A DNA stretch of 64,000 nt from Simmondsia chinensis (GCA_018398585.1 JAGTTD010000003.1:5216637-5280636), one strand, 5' to 3'. Shown: positions 45,389 to 57,261, numbered from the stretch's first letter. Made by a program: numbers and translations. The notes: a model not told the origin generated them from the sequence alone.

Positions 45389-46500
45389 GGGGGGTGGGTT
45401 TGGGGTTGAATATTGTTGGTCAAGGAGATGTGACAATCAAGTTGTCAAATGGTTCTTTGTGGATCTTGCAGAAGGTTCGACATGTTCCAGAATTGAAGTA
45501 AAACTTGATCTCCATGGGGCGGCTTGAGATGGTGGGCATTCAGTGGCCTTAGGTACTCTCTGTATGACGGCGAGATCAAGTAACACAGTACTTGTTGTTG
45601 AAGCAGAGAGAGGGGCAGATCTATGGCATTATAGGCTCGGTGACATGAGTCAGAAAGGTATGAAGGCGCATTTGTTGAAAGGGAAATTGCCGATGCTAAG
45701 ATTAGCATATATATACATGTGGGAGAGTTGCATTATGGGGAAGTAGAAAAAGGTTAGTTTCTTGACAAGTGGCAGAATGTTGAGTTCAAGCAAGATAAAG
45801 CACATACACAGTGATGTATGGAGGCCTTTTCCGGTAGCATATCTTGGGTGTTCTCGCTACTATGTCTCTTTCATTGATGACCATTGTAGAAAGGTATGGG
45901 TTTATTTTCTGAGAAATAAATCTTAAATATTTGATGTTTTTAAAAAAGGGGAAGCCATGTTTGAGAATGAGATAGGTTTGGAGCTTAAATATTTGATATC
46001 TAATAATGGTGGTGCATACTTTGATGGAGGATTCAAGGAGTATTGTGATGTTCATTGAATCATAATGGAGAAGATTGTTCCTAAGACCCCACAACATAAC
46101 GGAGTGGCTGAATGCATGAGAAAAACATTAAATGATCGAGCCAGAAGTATGAGATAGCATGCTGGGTCACTACAAACATTTTGGGCGGATGCAGTTAACA
46201 ATGCAATGTACTTGATCAACCACAGGCCTTTAATCATATTGGAGCACAAACTGCCAAAAACGTCTTGGAGTGGAAAGGAGGTGAAATTTTCTCATCTTAA
46301 TGTCTTTGGTTGTCTTTCTTATGTTCAAATTGTCTCTAGTGATTGCAACAAGCTTGACGCTAAGTCCAAAAGATGTTTCTCTATTGGCCATAGAGATAAA
46401 CAATTTAGCCACCGGTTTTAGGATGACCAACATCGGAAGATAATCAAAAGTAGAATTGTGATTTTTAATTAGAAAGTCATGCATAAGGACAGATCAAGTG
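45235..46500 (+). pseudogene. Copia C protease and integrase
   Basis: The protease motif at about 45247 is WVLDSDASFHTT: the glycine of DSGAS is changed to aspartate. A 27-base G run (45368-45394) interrupts the protease region. The integrase zinc region follows (LWHYRLGDMSQKGMK, about 45620-45665; the conserved second histidine is changed to aspartate). Core pieces SFIDDHCRKVWVYFL (45870-45915) and TPQHNGVAECMRKTLNDRAR (46085-46145) keep parts of the DDE site. The C-terminal part is in the frame 46206-46421 (HLNVFGCLSYVQI). Confidence 0.8.
45368..45394. repeat. Poly(G) tract after poly(T), inside copia C
   Basis: At least 12 T followed by 27 G in the middle of the protease region. It does not belong to the family sequence and so was gained or expanded locally. 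Confidence 0.85.
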
Positions 46501-46739
46501 CCATTGAAAATACAAGAGTTGTCTCGCAGAAACTTAAGGTCGTTGATCCGGATATTTTTCCTAGAAATAGTGTACATAGTACATAACCTTGTGATATAGG
46601 AAGTTATGAATACGACTAGTCAAGAGCACTTATTCCCATTGCTCCAGTTTCCCTTTGCAGGTCTTCCAGATCAATCAGACCCACAGATCATTACTCACCT
46701 ACCTTAAATTACATTCTGCTAACTAATGGTGGTGAATCA

Positions 46740-48260
46740 CAAAGCTATGAAGAAAGCTTGGAAGATGAGAACTCAAGCAAGTGGGAGTTAGCTATGAAAG
46801 ACGAGATGGATTCCCTAATAGGGAATCAGACTTAGGAGCTGACTGAACTGGCATATGGAAAGAGCTTTACACAATAAGTACTGAATAAAAAATGAGTGAG
46901 ATGGCAGCAAAAGGTATAAGGCAAGACTTGTTGTAAAAGGTTATCTGCAGAAGAAAGGGATTGACAACAATGAGATTGTCTCCCCAGTAGTAAAGCTTAC
47001 AACAATAAAACTGGTACTGGGGTTGGTGGTTGTAGAGAACTTGCATCTTGATTAGATAGATGTGAAGACAACATTCCTTCATGGTGATTTGAAGGAAGAC
47101 ATCTATACCAATCAGCCACAGGGAAAAAAATTCGTGTCTACAAACTGAAGAGGAGGTGGTATGGTCTAAAACAAGCTCCAAGACAGTGGTACAAGAAGTT
47201 TGATAGCTTTATGAGTGATGTTGGGTACTCGAGATGCCATGCAAATCATTATTGCTACATCATGAAGTTTGACAACTTTTATATCATCCTCTTATTGTAT
47301 GTGGATGATATACTCATTCAAGCATTAAGGAGATTAATAGGTTAAAGAAGCAGTTGTCAGAACGGTTTGCACTGAAGGATATGGAAGCTGCAAAACAAAT
47401 CCTTAGAATGAGAATTGTCAAAGACAAAGCAAAACGAAATCTTTAGTCGTCATAAGCTGAATACATGAAGAAGGTGCTTAGCGAGTTCAATTTCGATAAA
47501 GCAAAGCCTGTGGGCACACCTTTGGGCAGTCACTTCAAACTGAGTAAGAATCAGTCACCAAAGATAGGAGAGAAGTGTGATCGAATAAGTAAGACTCCTT
47601 ATTCTTCAGCTATTTGCTCATTAATATATGCCATGGTTTGCACTATACCAGATATAGCCCATGCAGTGTGAGTTGTGAGCAGATATAGGAGAAATCCAGC
47701 GAAGCAACATTGAGAGGCTATGAAGTGGATCATGAGGTACTAGAGAGGGACTTGTGATACTTATTTGTGCTTCAATTTAAAAGGTTCTAATTTAGCAGAG
47801 TTTGCATATGCTGATTTGGGTGGGGACATAGATAATGGAAAGAATACGATTGGCATGAGTACACCAGATGTGATACAACTGTGTGCCGACATTCAAGTTT
47901 GTAGAACGTGGTAGCTCTATCCACTACTAAATCTTAGTACATTGCCGTGTTAGAAGCTATAAAGAAAATGGTTTGGTTGCAGAGTTTCTTAGAGAAATTG
48001 GGAAACGACAAGGAGAAGAGTATTCTCTATAGTGACAGTCATAATAAAATCTTCCCTGCCAAAAATCCAGCATTTCACTCTAAAATCAAGATTATCAGGA
48101 AAAGGTATCAACTACATTCATAAGCTTCTTGAAGAGGGGATTTAGAGCTTGAGAAGATATGTGAAAGCAAGAACCCAACAAACATGTTAATGAAAGAGGT
48201 GACATTTGAAAAACTAGAGCATTGTGCAAATTCAGTGGGTCTTCAAGCTTGAAGACTATT
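46740..48260 (+). pseudogene. Copia C reverse transcriptase and RNase H
   Basis: WELAMKDEMDSL (about 46785) opens the domain. The core is heavily interrupted, but YGLKQAPRQWYKKFDSFM (47160-47215) and LLLYVDDILI (47290-47320, both catalytic aspartates kept) are clear. The linker frame is at 47465-47671 (KPVGTPLGSHFKLSK). RNase H follows with stops to about 48240 (FLREIG, DVRK-like text). The remainder leads to the purine tract at 48338. Confidence 0.75.
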
Positions 48261-48363
48261 ACTTGAGTAGCAGGGATGAAGGGGATTGATTGTGTTTTGG
48301 TGGTGTGAGGTTTTGGGTGCATGATCAATCAGTCTTCAAGGGGGAGATTCGATGTACTTCTAG

Positions 48364-48699
48364 TGTGGAGTCTGGTTTTATATTATTATGTGCCAAGTCC
48401 AAACAAGCGGAGGATCGGGTCGGATCTCGGAACACGTTTTGGGCCTTCATTTAGGCCTAGGTCAAGGTTCAGGCCTATGTTGGTGACTTCAGCTGAAATT
48501 TTTGGATTTCATGTGTGGGCTTATATAAACCCAGTTCTAGGGTTTCAAAGAGGAGAATGAATTGAAGAAAACTCTCTATAACAATTCAAAAACGAATAAA
48601 TTTCTCTTTTCAACTCTATGGACGCAGGTAATTTTGGCCTAACCACGTAAACCTGTGTTGTTTATTTTTATTTTTCTTGTTAAAATTTTCATTGTTTAG
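48364..48699 (+). repeat. Copia C 3' LTR
   Basis: Begins TGTGGAGTCTGG, homologous to the 5' LTR including GGGCTTATATAAACCCAG (TATA region). The end is lost after ATTGTTTAG, where the older LTR begins. Confidence 0.75.
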
Positions 48700-48809
48700 T
48701 GTTTAATTTAAATTAAAATTAAAATTACTAATGTTTAATTTACTAAATTTAGTTATTAGGTTTAGGGTTTTAGAGTTAGATTATTATTAGGAGTAGCAAA
48801 GTTTGATTT

Positions 48810-48952
48810 TATTAGTATAATATCTCTGATTAGTATTTTTCTATATATTTATCAGCTTAAGGGCTTTCCTGTAATTTCATACTGTTTGGTATTATTATAT
48901 ATACGTACATTAGCAATCCTACTGGGTATGCTTCCTAACATATTCTCTCACA
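48810..48952 (+). repeat. Copia D 5' LTR
   Basis: TATTAGTATAATATCTC to TTCTCTCACA; the canonical initial TG has mutated. Contains TTATATATACG as a possible TATA element. Confidence 0.85.
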
Positions 48953-48964
48953 TGGTATCAGAGT
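48953..48964 (+). other. Copia D primer-binding site (initiator tRNA-Met)
   Basis: TGGTATCAGAGT abuts the LTR end; one mismatch to the canonical TGGTATCAGAGC. Confidence 0.85.
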
Positions 48965-49540
48965 ATGCCATACCCTGCGTAACTTTTTCCTCTTTCTCCT
49001 TCCCTAGCACCGTCTGCCCCGATGCCAAGAAAACCCTAGCACCGCTAGTCTTAGCGGCAGCGCCCACCTCCCAACACAAAGCCCTAGCGCTGCACTTTTC
49101 CCTCCTCTTCTCTTCGGTAACCCCGAAGCCAAGAAGGCGTAGTGTGTGAATTTTTTTCTTGATTGGTGATTATATGGCGACCAACCCGAACCCCTCTTCT
49201 CCTCCTCCTCTCGCTTCCCCATCCTTGATGACAACGTCACTGGCCCCTTCACCGCCGATCAATCTCCCCGGCTAATCACTAGTCATCTCCCCACACCGCC
49301 ACACCTCGGGTCGTTACCTCACCTAATCACGACTCCTCCTTTCCCTGGGTACAATTATGGTACATCATTCCCACCTCCGAATTTTACCAGCGAGAATCCT
49401 AGCTCCTCCTCTTTAATCTTTGGTACTGATAATCTCTCCTCTCTTCCCGGCCTTCCCCTACCCTTTCCAATCCATTCTCCGGGACTTTGGTTTACCCGGC
49501 CTCTCCCTTCCCCTCGGCCTCCCTTCCCACTTCCTCTATA

Positions 49541-50668
49541 ATGAGCCTTCTCACTGTTAAACTTTACGTTCCAACTGATCATTATGCCTGGCAGGAACAA
49601 GTGTCCATGCTTCTATGTGCCCATAGCCTCATAGGGTTCGTTGATGGTTCTCTCTCTTTCCCTTCTTCTCAGATCCAAACACTAACAGGTACTTTCCTCT
49701 CTAACCCTGATTATCATACCTGTTCATGTGTTGGTAAAAGCATTCGGGCATGTCTCTCGGCCTCTCTTGCTCGCCCTGTCCTCAATGATGTCTTTCATCA
49801 TCCCACTTCCAAAGAGATGTGGGATACCCTTGCTAAATGGTTTCGTGATCATTCTCTCGCTAAAGAGTTTGATCTTCGGTCTTAACTTGTCACTCTTTGT
49901 AAAGAAAACAAATCCATGATTACCTTCCTCACCGAACTCAAAACAATTGCTGACAACCTTGCTGCCATAGACTCAGTAGTCTCGAATTGGCAATTAATGC
50001 ACTATGCTTTCTTTGGCTTACCAATGGAATATGCTGCTTTCAACACCTTCACCCGACAGTCCTCGCGTGATCTCTCTTTCAACCCACTTAAGACTGCATT
50101 ATTAGATAAAGAAGCTGCTATGTCCCAGATCCAGGCTCGATCTACGCTTGACCACGCGCATGCCTTAGCTGAGTCCAGCCCTACACCCGATCACACGGGT
50201 AACAGGCGGGGTCATGGTGGTTGTGGACGCAAGGGTCATGGACGTCATTCCAAACGCCAAAGAAATAAAGGAGGGGGTGGTGGGTCACACGGTCAACTGC
50301 TACACACCGGGTGGAGTCCAGCTTCTATAGGTGGTGCACCTCTGCCGCCGCAACCTTTGGTAAGAAACGCAGGTTCTGTTCCTCGTCAGCCTCACGAAGG
50401 TTTACTCGGTGCCGGGCCTCTTGTCTATCAGATCTTTCATCCGGCTGGTCGTGCCGCCTCCCTTTACCCACATCGTTATGTCAGCTTTGATCTTTCCCAT
50501 TTTCTTTCGACCATGTCGGTAACTGATTCTGCTGACCCTGTGTTGTTCCCTGACTCAGGAGGGTCTAACCATATGACTTCAAATCTAGGTATTTTGAAAA
50601 ATGTTTCTCCTTATCGTGGTTTTAAATCCATTCAAGTTGGAAATGGTTCTTTATTACCTGTCACATAG
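49541..50668 (+). pseudogene. Copia D gag-protease frame with one in-frame stop
   Basis: Starts MSLLTVKLYVPTDHYAWQEQ and stays in one frame for 375 codons, apart from a single stop (TAA, 49883-49885). The gag part has LIGFVDGS, PTSKEMWDTLAKWF and FFGLPMEYAAFNTF. A Gly/Arg/His-rich basic segment (50195-50300) replaces a clear zinc knuckle. The protease follows with FPDSGGSNHMTSN at about 50545, keeping the catalytic D-S-G. This is the best-preserved copia reading frame apart from F. Upstream 48965-49540 is Pro/Ser-rich leader-like sequence. Confidence 0.8.
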
Positions 50669-50679
50669 TTCGGTTCTTC

Positions 50680-51800
50680 TAGACTACGTGCTCCCTCACA
50701 TGATTTACTACTTCCTAATGTTCTCCTAGTTCTTGTCTCACCTATGACCTCTTATCGATTAAACAACTATGCCGTGATAATAACTGTTGCGTTGAATTTG
50801 ACTCCTCTTCTTTTTGTGTCAAGGACAAGCTAATCCTTAAGATACCCAATGATGGACATCTCTATGGCTTCTTCCCACACCTCACAGGACTCATAGCACA
50901 GGCCGCTCCCGCAGACTTATGGCACAAGCGCTTAGGACATTTAGGTCATTCGGTTTTAGATGTTTTACGAACTCATTGTTTACTTAGCCCTAGTTCTAGT
51001 TCTAGCTCTATTAAACACTGTCATGCTTGTTGCTTAGGATAATCACGACGTTTACCATTTACTCGTGTTTTACATATGACTACTGCACCTTTACAATTAA
51101 TACATTCAGATGTTTGGCAGTCTCCAATTCGCTCTAATTCTACTTTATGATATTATGATATATTTATTAATGACTACGTGCGATTCACCTGGCTATATCG
51201 ATGCAATGGAAAGATGAATTTACTCTATCTTTTTTGGCTTTAAGAATTACGTTGAAAAACAGTTTAATACCACCATTAAATGTTTTCAAAGTGATGGGGG
51301 CCGTGAGTTCGATAATCGGCACATGGTTGCTCTTTGTCGTACTTATGGTATTCACTTTCGTCTTTCATGTCCTAATACTCCACAATAAAATGGAGTGGTA
51401 GAGCGTAACCATCAACATATATGTGAAATGGTACATACCCTACTCTTTTAGGCGCAACTTCCTTATGAATTTTGGGCTAATGCTACATTTACTGTGTGTT
51501 TTATCATCAATCGGTTCCCTACCGCAATCTTGAAAAACTTTTCAAACAAGTGCCTAACTACAATATTTTTTGGGTCTTTGGGTCTGCATGTTACCCTAAC
51601 CTCACATCTATCGTGTTCCTTGGGTACGTGGGTTGGTACAAGGACTATCGTTGTTTGAATTCTGCTATGGGTCGTGTCCATGTTAGTGGTCATGTTCACT
51701 TTATTGAACATATTTTTCCATATAATGACCTAGTTTCTAATTGCACAGTGCCGTCTTCTAGTTCCCTAGTGGAAGTTCCCTTTCCACTCCTGCTCTCCTC
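50680..51800 (+). pseudogene. Copia D integrase
   Basis: The zinc region is clear: LWHKRLGHLGHSVLD at 50918, followed by CHACC about 60 codons on. Core text HSDVW (51105) is followed by frameshifted pieces and PNTPQ-like text near 51370. The C-terminal piece at 51496-51711 has FWVFGSACYP and FLGY. Stops and shifts occur throughout. The enzyme would join element DNA to the genome. Confidence 0.7.
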
Positions 51801-52199
51801 TTGAGTACCTAAACTCACTTCTCTGCCCATGTCTTAAGTCCCTAACCGGTTTAGAGCGTCAACCGTGCGTCACCCACCCGGTTGTTCTCCATCGGTCCCC
51901 AAGGTTGTCACCGACACCGTGTGTCCTTTTGTTCCGGTAGCTGCGTTTGTCTCGACTCTAGGGGCGTTTCGTCTAGTCCCTCTCATCTTCCTGTCCCGAG
52001 CCTCGTGCCTCATGATCTTGAAGACACGTCTCTTGCACCCGTTGTCTCATTGTCAGGTGTTCCATCTGTGTGCCCCTCGGTCCAATTGACTGACCCGGAC
52101 ATAGCCCTGGTGGACGCCTCCGCTATGCCCGGTGGCCACCCCATGCGTAGCCGACCAAAAGAGAGGATACGTCTAAGTATAGTCTCTCTTAGTTCTGTC

Positions 52200-53735
52200 G
52201 TTGTGGTCCAGGAACCCACTTGTTTTTCCCAATGTATTAAAAACCCTAAATGGCTAGAAGCCATGCCTTAAGGAATTTAACGCTCTTATTCAAAATCAAA
52301 CATGGGATCTTGTTCCCCCTTCACCTTCTCCAAATATTTTTGGGAGCACATGGAATGATAAAGTCAAGTATAAGCTTAACTGTTCGGTCGATCAATTCAA
52401 GGCTCACCTTGTTGCACAAGGCTTTCATCAATGTGAAGGCTTTGATTATTTCGAAACATTTAGTCCGGTTTTCAAACCCATGAGCATTCGGTTTGTACCT
52501 GCTCTTACGGTCACTAACTCTTGGTCCATTCGCCAACTTGATGTAAAAAATGCCTTTTTACATGGGTTTCTAAATGAAGAAGTATACATGCAACAACCAC
52601 CTGGGTTCATACCCCCTACGTTCCCACACATGTGTGTCAGTTAAGGAAGGCATTATATGGTCTGAAACAGGCTCCACGAGCTTGGTTTCATTGGTTTAGT
52701 ACATTCTTTTATAGTCATGGGTTCTATTGTGTCCAAGCGGACCCTTCTCTCTTCAGTCACCGTTCCCCTACTAGTATTGTGTGCCTTTTACTATATGTCG
52801 ATGAAATTATCCTTAGCGGCTCTAAGCTTGACCTTCTCACCAAACTCACTGCCTCTCTGCCCACTCAATTTGCTATGAAAGATCTTGGACCGCTTCATTA
52901 CTTTCTCAGCATTGAAGCTAAATGCTCCTGATATGGCTTATTTCTTTCCCACGATAAACACACCTTGGATCTTCTTCGTAAGCATGACATGCTTGAGGCC
53001 AAACCTGTTCAGACACCTGTCCCAGCTCAGGCTCAACCTTCAGTAACTGATGGTGACTTACTTGCGGATCCAACCAAGTTTCGCCCTACCGTCGGTGCGC
53101 TCCAGTACCTATCTATGACCCATCCTAACATCTGTTTTACGGTTAATAGTGTGCCTCAATATATACACGCCCCTACAACTTCTCATTGGAAAAAGGTGAA
53201 ACGTATTCTATGATACCTTAAGCTCACTCCTGACCATGGCCTCAACATTACCTCTTGCTCTTACACGTCTTTCACCGCCTATGCTAATGCTGATTGTGGG
53301 GATTGTTCGAATACGTGCGACTTTACTACCAGGTTCGCCCTATTTCTTTGTCCTAATCTCATTTCCTGGCATGCAAAGAAGTAACCCACAGCTACTAAGT
53401 CCACCACCGAGTTTGAGTACTGGACTGTAGCTAAAGTTATTGTTGAATGTGACTAGATCCGATATCTCATGCATGACTTGGGCTTACGACACTCTGGCCC
53501 AATCATCATCTATTGTGATAATGTGTCTGCTACTTGGGTGCAAATCACATTTCCAATGATCGCAGCAACCACATTGATGTGGATTTCTATTATGTGCGCA
53601 AAAAGGTTTTTAAGGGTGATATCCAGGTTTGATACACAAAACAGGTTGCTGATATCTTCACGAAAGGATTGGTTATGGATCGCTTTCACTTCCACAAAGC
53701 CAATCTGCACATTGGTCTCCCCGTAAGATTGAGCG
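52200..53735 (+). pseudogene. Copia D reverse transcriptase and RNase H
   Basis: [15 protein letters not shown] (52225) opens the domain. The palm has [20 protein letters not shown] (52630-52690) and LLYVDEIILSG, where the second catalytic aspartate of YVDD is glutamate (52794-52805). The linker frame 52965-53213 has KPVQTPVPAQAQPS and VGALQYLSMTHPNICF. RNase H pieces lie to 53690 (IIYCDNVSATW at 53505). A purine-poor GATTGAGCGGGCGC precedes the 3' LTR. Confidence 0.8.
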
Positions 53736-53739
53736 GGCG

Positions 53740-53882
53740 CATTAGTATAATATCTCTAATTAGTATTTATCTATATATTTATCAGCCTAAGGGCTTTCCC
53801 ATAGTTTCATACTATTTGGTATTGTTATATATACGTACATCAACAACCCTATTGCGTATGCTTCCTAACCTATTCTCTCACA
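53740..53882 (+). repeat. Copia D 3' LTR
   Basis: CATTAGTATAATATCTC to TTCTCTCACA, equal in length to the 5' copy. Confidence 0.85.
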
Positions 53883-53927
53883 TATTTAAAGTAGAATTGG
53901 TTTATTACTAGAACTAGTGTTTTTATG

Positions 53928-54493
53928 TGTTACAAACCGAGAATTCGAGGCTTCAGTTTAAATTGGCTAAATGGCAGGAAAAGCTGTTGGTAGTTAAATT
54001 CTGTTAATATTGTTCTGATCTGCATATTCTGCTGCTGCGTTGCTACTTCTGCTACTGATGCTGCTGTTCTACTACGTTACTGCTGCTGCTGTTGAGTTGC
54101 TGATATTTGGTGACCCCCTACTGGTGTAGTCTGTTGGTTGTGGTATTTGGCGCCAAAGGCTTATAGGTTAGTTAGATGATATTTTCATAAGCTTTAGATA
54201 TTTTAGTTAGTTGGTTAGGAGCTTATACCTTGATTCAATGTACTTGAAATGCTATAAGTAGTAGTTGATGTAATAATCTGATCATTCAAGAATTATCAAA
54301 TACAAGTCTCAATTTGAGATTAAACTTCTCTCTCATCTCATTCTCTCTGCTTCTCATCTAATTTCCCTTTTTTCTCTCATCTAATTCTAAATTCTAACTT
54401 CTCATCTCAATTTCATATTCTTTCTCATCCCAAACTCTCAATTCTATCCAATTTATATTAGTTTATGTTCGAGATTTGAGCCCGAGCGTAACA
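53928..54493 (+). repeat. Element E 5' LTR
   Basis: 566 bp, TGTTACAAACCGAG to GCGTAACA. Contains GCTGCTG-type trinucleotide stretches near 54030-54100 and CT-rich sequence near the 3' end. Confidence 0.92.
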
Positions 54494-54495
54494 AT

Positions 54496-54507
54496 TGGTA
54501 TCAGAGC
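54496..54507 (+). other. Element E primer-binding site (initiator tRNA-Met)
   Basis: TGGTATCAGAGC, exact, two bases after the LTR end. Confidence 0.9.
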
Positions 54508-55038
54508 CTCGATCCGATCAAGTGCGTAATCAAAAATAAAAAATAAAAAAAAAATTTCAGATATCAAATTAGTGTTGCTCAGATTGTGCAGATTTCAAAC
54601 AATCAGATTGTGCTGATCAAAGTACAGATTTCAAATTCAATTCAGATTTTTGTCAGCGGGGCGATTTCTCACGTCCGACAAGGAGGCGAATTCTGATGAG
54701 CGACATCAGGTGTTCAATCCGATATTGTCCTTGAAGATTGTTGTGTTCCATGTGTTTAAATCATCACTATAAATAGAAATCGAACCTATTTCGGATTCTC
54801 AGTCCGAATTAATCAAGAAAACATCATTGTCAGAACTCGATCGAAGTTAGGGTTTGTCGAATTCGTTGTGCGCGAAATTCTGCAAGCTAGGGTTTGGAAA
54901 CAGTGACGATTGTCGATCCGATAGCAAGTGGTCGTTCGGGCGTTCGAAGGAGTAAACTTCATTAAGCAATCGATCGTTGAAGATTTATGATTCTGCGAAC
55001 TGTTCTGATTTAGATCAAAGCTGTTATTCATTGCAAAT

Positions 55039-56508
55039 ATGGCTGATGAATTTATGACACAATAGGAAGTTGGCGCAAATGTTACAATCAAACCTCAATG
55101 TTCCCTTAACGATCAGCTCCGGGAGTTTTGTGTCAAAGTTAAGCAGAGGACTGCTGAGCTTAAGGAGCAGAAAATCGAGCATAACCGCCAGCTTGACAGT
55201 ATTCAACAAATGTTGAAGAAGCTGTGGGGTAAGGATGTGAACAAAGAAGATTGGGTGCAACAAATTGAGCCTTCTAGACAGATTGTTCCACCAACGGAAG
55301 TAGTTCTACCACAAGAGCTCGAGGTTAAGCACAAAGAGGAAGCCGTAATAGAAAAGACTATTGTTGAGGATGAATTCGACCACGACAATGCCGAAATTGA
55401 TGAAAACAAGCTTGAAGAACCTGAGTTTGAACAAGACGATCCTTATGAAGATCCTTTGCCAGAGTTAGAGTATCTTGATGATGTTGAGGCACAATATGAC
55501 ACGTATCCGGAATGGTAATATGATTTTTATGTCAAAGGAATGTTGAAGAAAGCGAGTAAAGCTAAAAGAAGCCAACTCAATGATGCATTGAACAATTTTT
55601 GGGAAGCAAAGAAAATTACAAAGAAGAAGATGAAGCATGAGGAGACGTTGGTTGAAGAAGGATCTCAAGTTGCTAATGTAAATGTTAGTCCTCAAGTTCA
55701 TCTTCAATTAGATGAAGATAGGATCGCTCCAACCAGATGCACACAAGGAGTTGTTGCTGCAGAGTTGCAAATTCCAGTGGAGAAATCACTTGTTCGGCTG
55801 GAGAATTTGCAAAATCTGATCACATGAAAATATAAGCAAGTGTTGGAACCTTTAAAAGTGCAAGATCAACTTTCCAAGTTGAATGTAGCAGCTTCAGTTC
55901 AATGTCTGGTTGATGTTTTACAGCTTGGGCTACATAACTTGCTACCAAAGCAAGCAAGCGATCCATTTTAGTCTGAAGAATTGTATGACTTGATCAAGGA
56001 GCAAGATCAAATGAGGGAAGCTAGAGTTTATACAACTAAGAACACTAACAAAAGCTTCCTTGATCAAATAGAATGGAACAAGTTAGAATTGGATTTAGTT
56101 GTACATATCAATAAAACAGCTGGTGTTAGTCCTCTTGATCTAATTCCAGAAGCTGTTATGCTCTTTCGGCATGCCGATCGGCAAGTTCGGAGTGGAATAA
56201 TTCTGTTTTGGAGCTGTTCGAACTGCATTTGGGAATGTTTACAAGCAGAATTTAATTTTTAGTTTTCTTGGTTTGAGTTTGGAAGGCCTCCGGAGTTATT
56301 AAATGTCTTCACACACAGTTTTATGGGGTTAACGACATGTAACATCTGCCAAGCAGTAGTCTACAAGCAGAATTACAGTGGTGCTGCTGCTTTGTATGAT
56401 TCTCATCCGCAATACAGAGTTTTGGGTGGTGTTTGCTACGCCGGTATTAGGATGATTTGGTATGATATGGGCAGACCACCTGAGGTAAACTCTCCAAATC
56501 AGATGTGA
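55039..56508 (+). pseudogene. Element E internal frame, acidic coiled-coil-like protein, interrupted
   Basis: I do not recognise this protein. One frame runs about 490 codons from ATG 55039 with in-frame stops near 55066, 55516, 55825, 55969 and 56260. All open pieces lie in the same frame, so it was one protein. The N-terminal 60 residues look helical and charged (VKVKQRTAELKEQKIEHNRQ). Residues 75-160 are strongly acidic (Glu/Asp-rich), then a Lys-rich stretch follows (KKASKAKRSQL, KKITKKKMKHEE). The C-terminal third is more globular (HINKTAGVSPLDLIPEAVML; YDSHPQYRVLGGVCYAG). There is no CCHC knuckle and no DSG or YVDD motif. It could be a highly diverged gag N-terminus or captured sequence. 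Confidence 0.6.
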
Positions 56509-56695
56509 AATAACAGGTTCAAGCCGTGATACAAATGCAGGCTTCAGTAAACTACTCAGGTGTATTCACTGCTTCACAGACACATTTCAGCAAGAAGTCA
56601 TCAATTCAGCTGTCATTTCATACGCAACAAGTGTTCTTCATTGTTACAACTCTCTTTCATTCTTGAGGACAAGAATGTTTTCAAGGGGAAGGGAA

Positions 56696-57261
56696 TGTTA
56701 CAAACCGAGAATCCGAGGCTTGAGTTTAAATTGGCTAAATGGCGGGAAAATCTGTTGGTAGTTAAATTCTAGTAATGTTGTTCTGATCTGCATATTCTGC
56801 TGCTGCGTTGCTACTTCTGCTACTAATGCTGCTGTTCTGCTATGTTACTACTGCTGCTGTTGAGTTGCTGATATTTGGTGACCCCCTACTGGTGTAGTCT
56901 GTTAGTTGTGGTATTTGGCGCCAAAGGCTTATAGGTTAGTTAGATGATATTTTCATAAGCTTTAGATATTTTAGTTAGTTGGTTAGGAGCTTATACCTTG
57001 ATTCAGTGTACTTGAAATGCTATAAGTAGTAGTTGATGTAATAATCTGATCATTCAAGAATTATCAAATACAAGTCTCAATTTGAGATTAAACTTCTCTC
57101 TTATCTCATTCTCTCTACTTCTCATCTAATTTCCCTTCTTTCTCTCATCTAATTCTAAATTCTAACTTCTCATCTCAATTTTATATTCGTTCTCATCCCA
57201 AACTCTCAATTCTATCCAATTTATATTAGTTTACTTTCAAGGTTCGAACCCGAGTGTAACA
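56696..57261 (+). repeat. Element E 3' LTR
   Basis: 566 bp, same ends as the 5' LTR, following CAAGGGGAAGGGAA. Confidence 0.92.

Larger units (their letters stand above)
44160..48699 (+). mobile_element. Copia C (Tnt1-94-like), both LTRs, decayed
   Basis: LTRs at 44160-44428 and 48364-48699 both begin TGTGGAG. A perfect initiator-Met primer site (TGGTATCAGAGC) sits at 44431-44442 and a purine tract AAGGGGGAGA at 48338-48347. Between them are gag, protease, integrase, reverse transcriptase and RNase H in the copia order, with many stops and frameshifts. The two LTRs differ by an indel of about 100 bp in the middle. The right LTR is cut short at an older LTR. No target duplication is readable. 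Confidence 0.85.
48810..53882 (+). mobile_element. Copia D, complete structure, 143-bp LTRs
   Basis: Very short LTRs (48810-48952 and 53740-53882) of equal length flank 4.8 kb of coding remnants. GATTT precedes and TATTT follows, a 5-bp duplication with one mismatch; the unoccupied site GTTTGATTTAAAG is preserved at 58076-58088. The initiator-Met primer site TGGTATCAGAG begins at 48953. LTRs differ at about 14 of 142 positions by my count (roughly 90 percent identity), so it is an old insertion. All copia domains are recognisable but broken. Confidence 0.9.
53928..57261 (+). mobile_element. Element E: non-autonomous LTR retrotransposon with unrecognised ORF
   Basis: Two LTRs of exactly 566 bp (53928-54493, 56696-57261) begin TGTTACAAACCGAG and end GTAACA. 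TTATG is on both sides (53923-53927 and 57262-57266), a perfect duplication. The primer site TGGTATCAGAGC is at 54496-54507 and the purine tract TTCAAGGGGAAGGGAA at 56680-56695. The 2.2-kb interior has one long frame (55039-56508) that does not resemble protease, integrase, reverse transcriptase or RNase H. It is too small to be autonomous and would rely on a partner element. The LTRs look about 95-97 percent identical over the parts I compared, younger than D. Confidence 0.9.
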
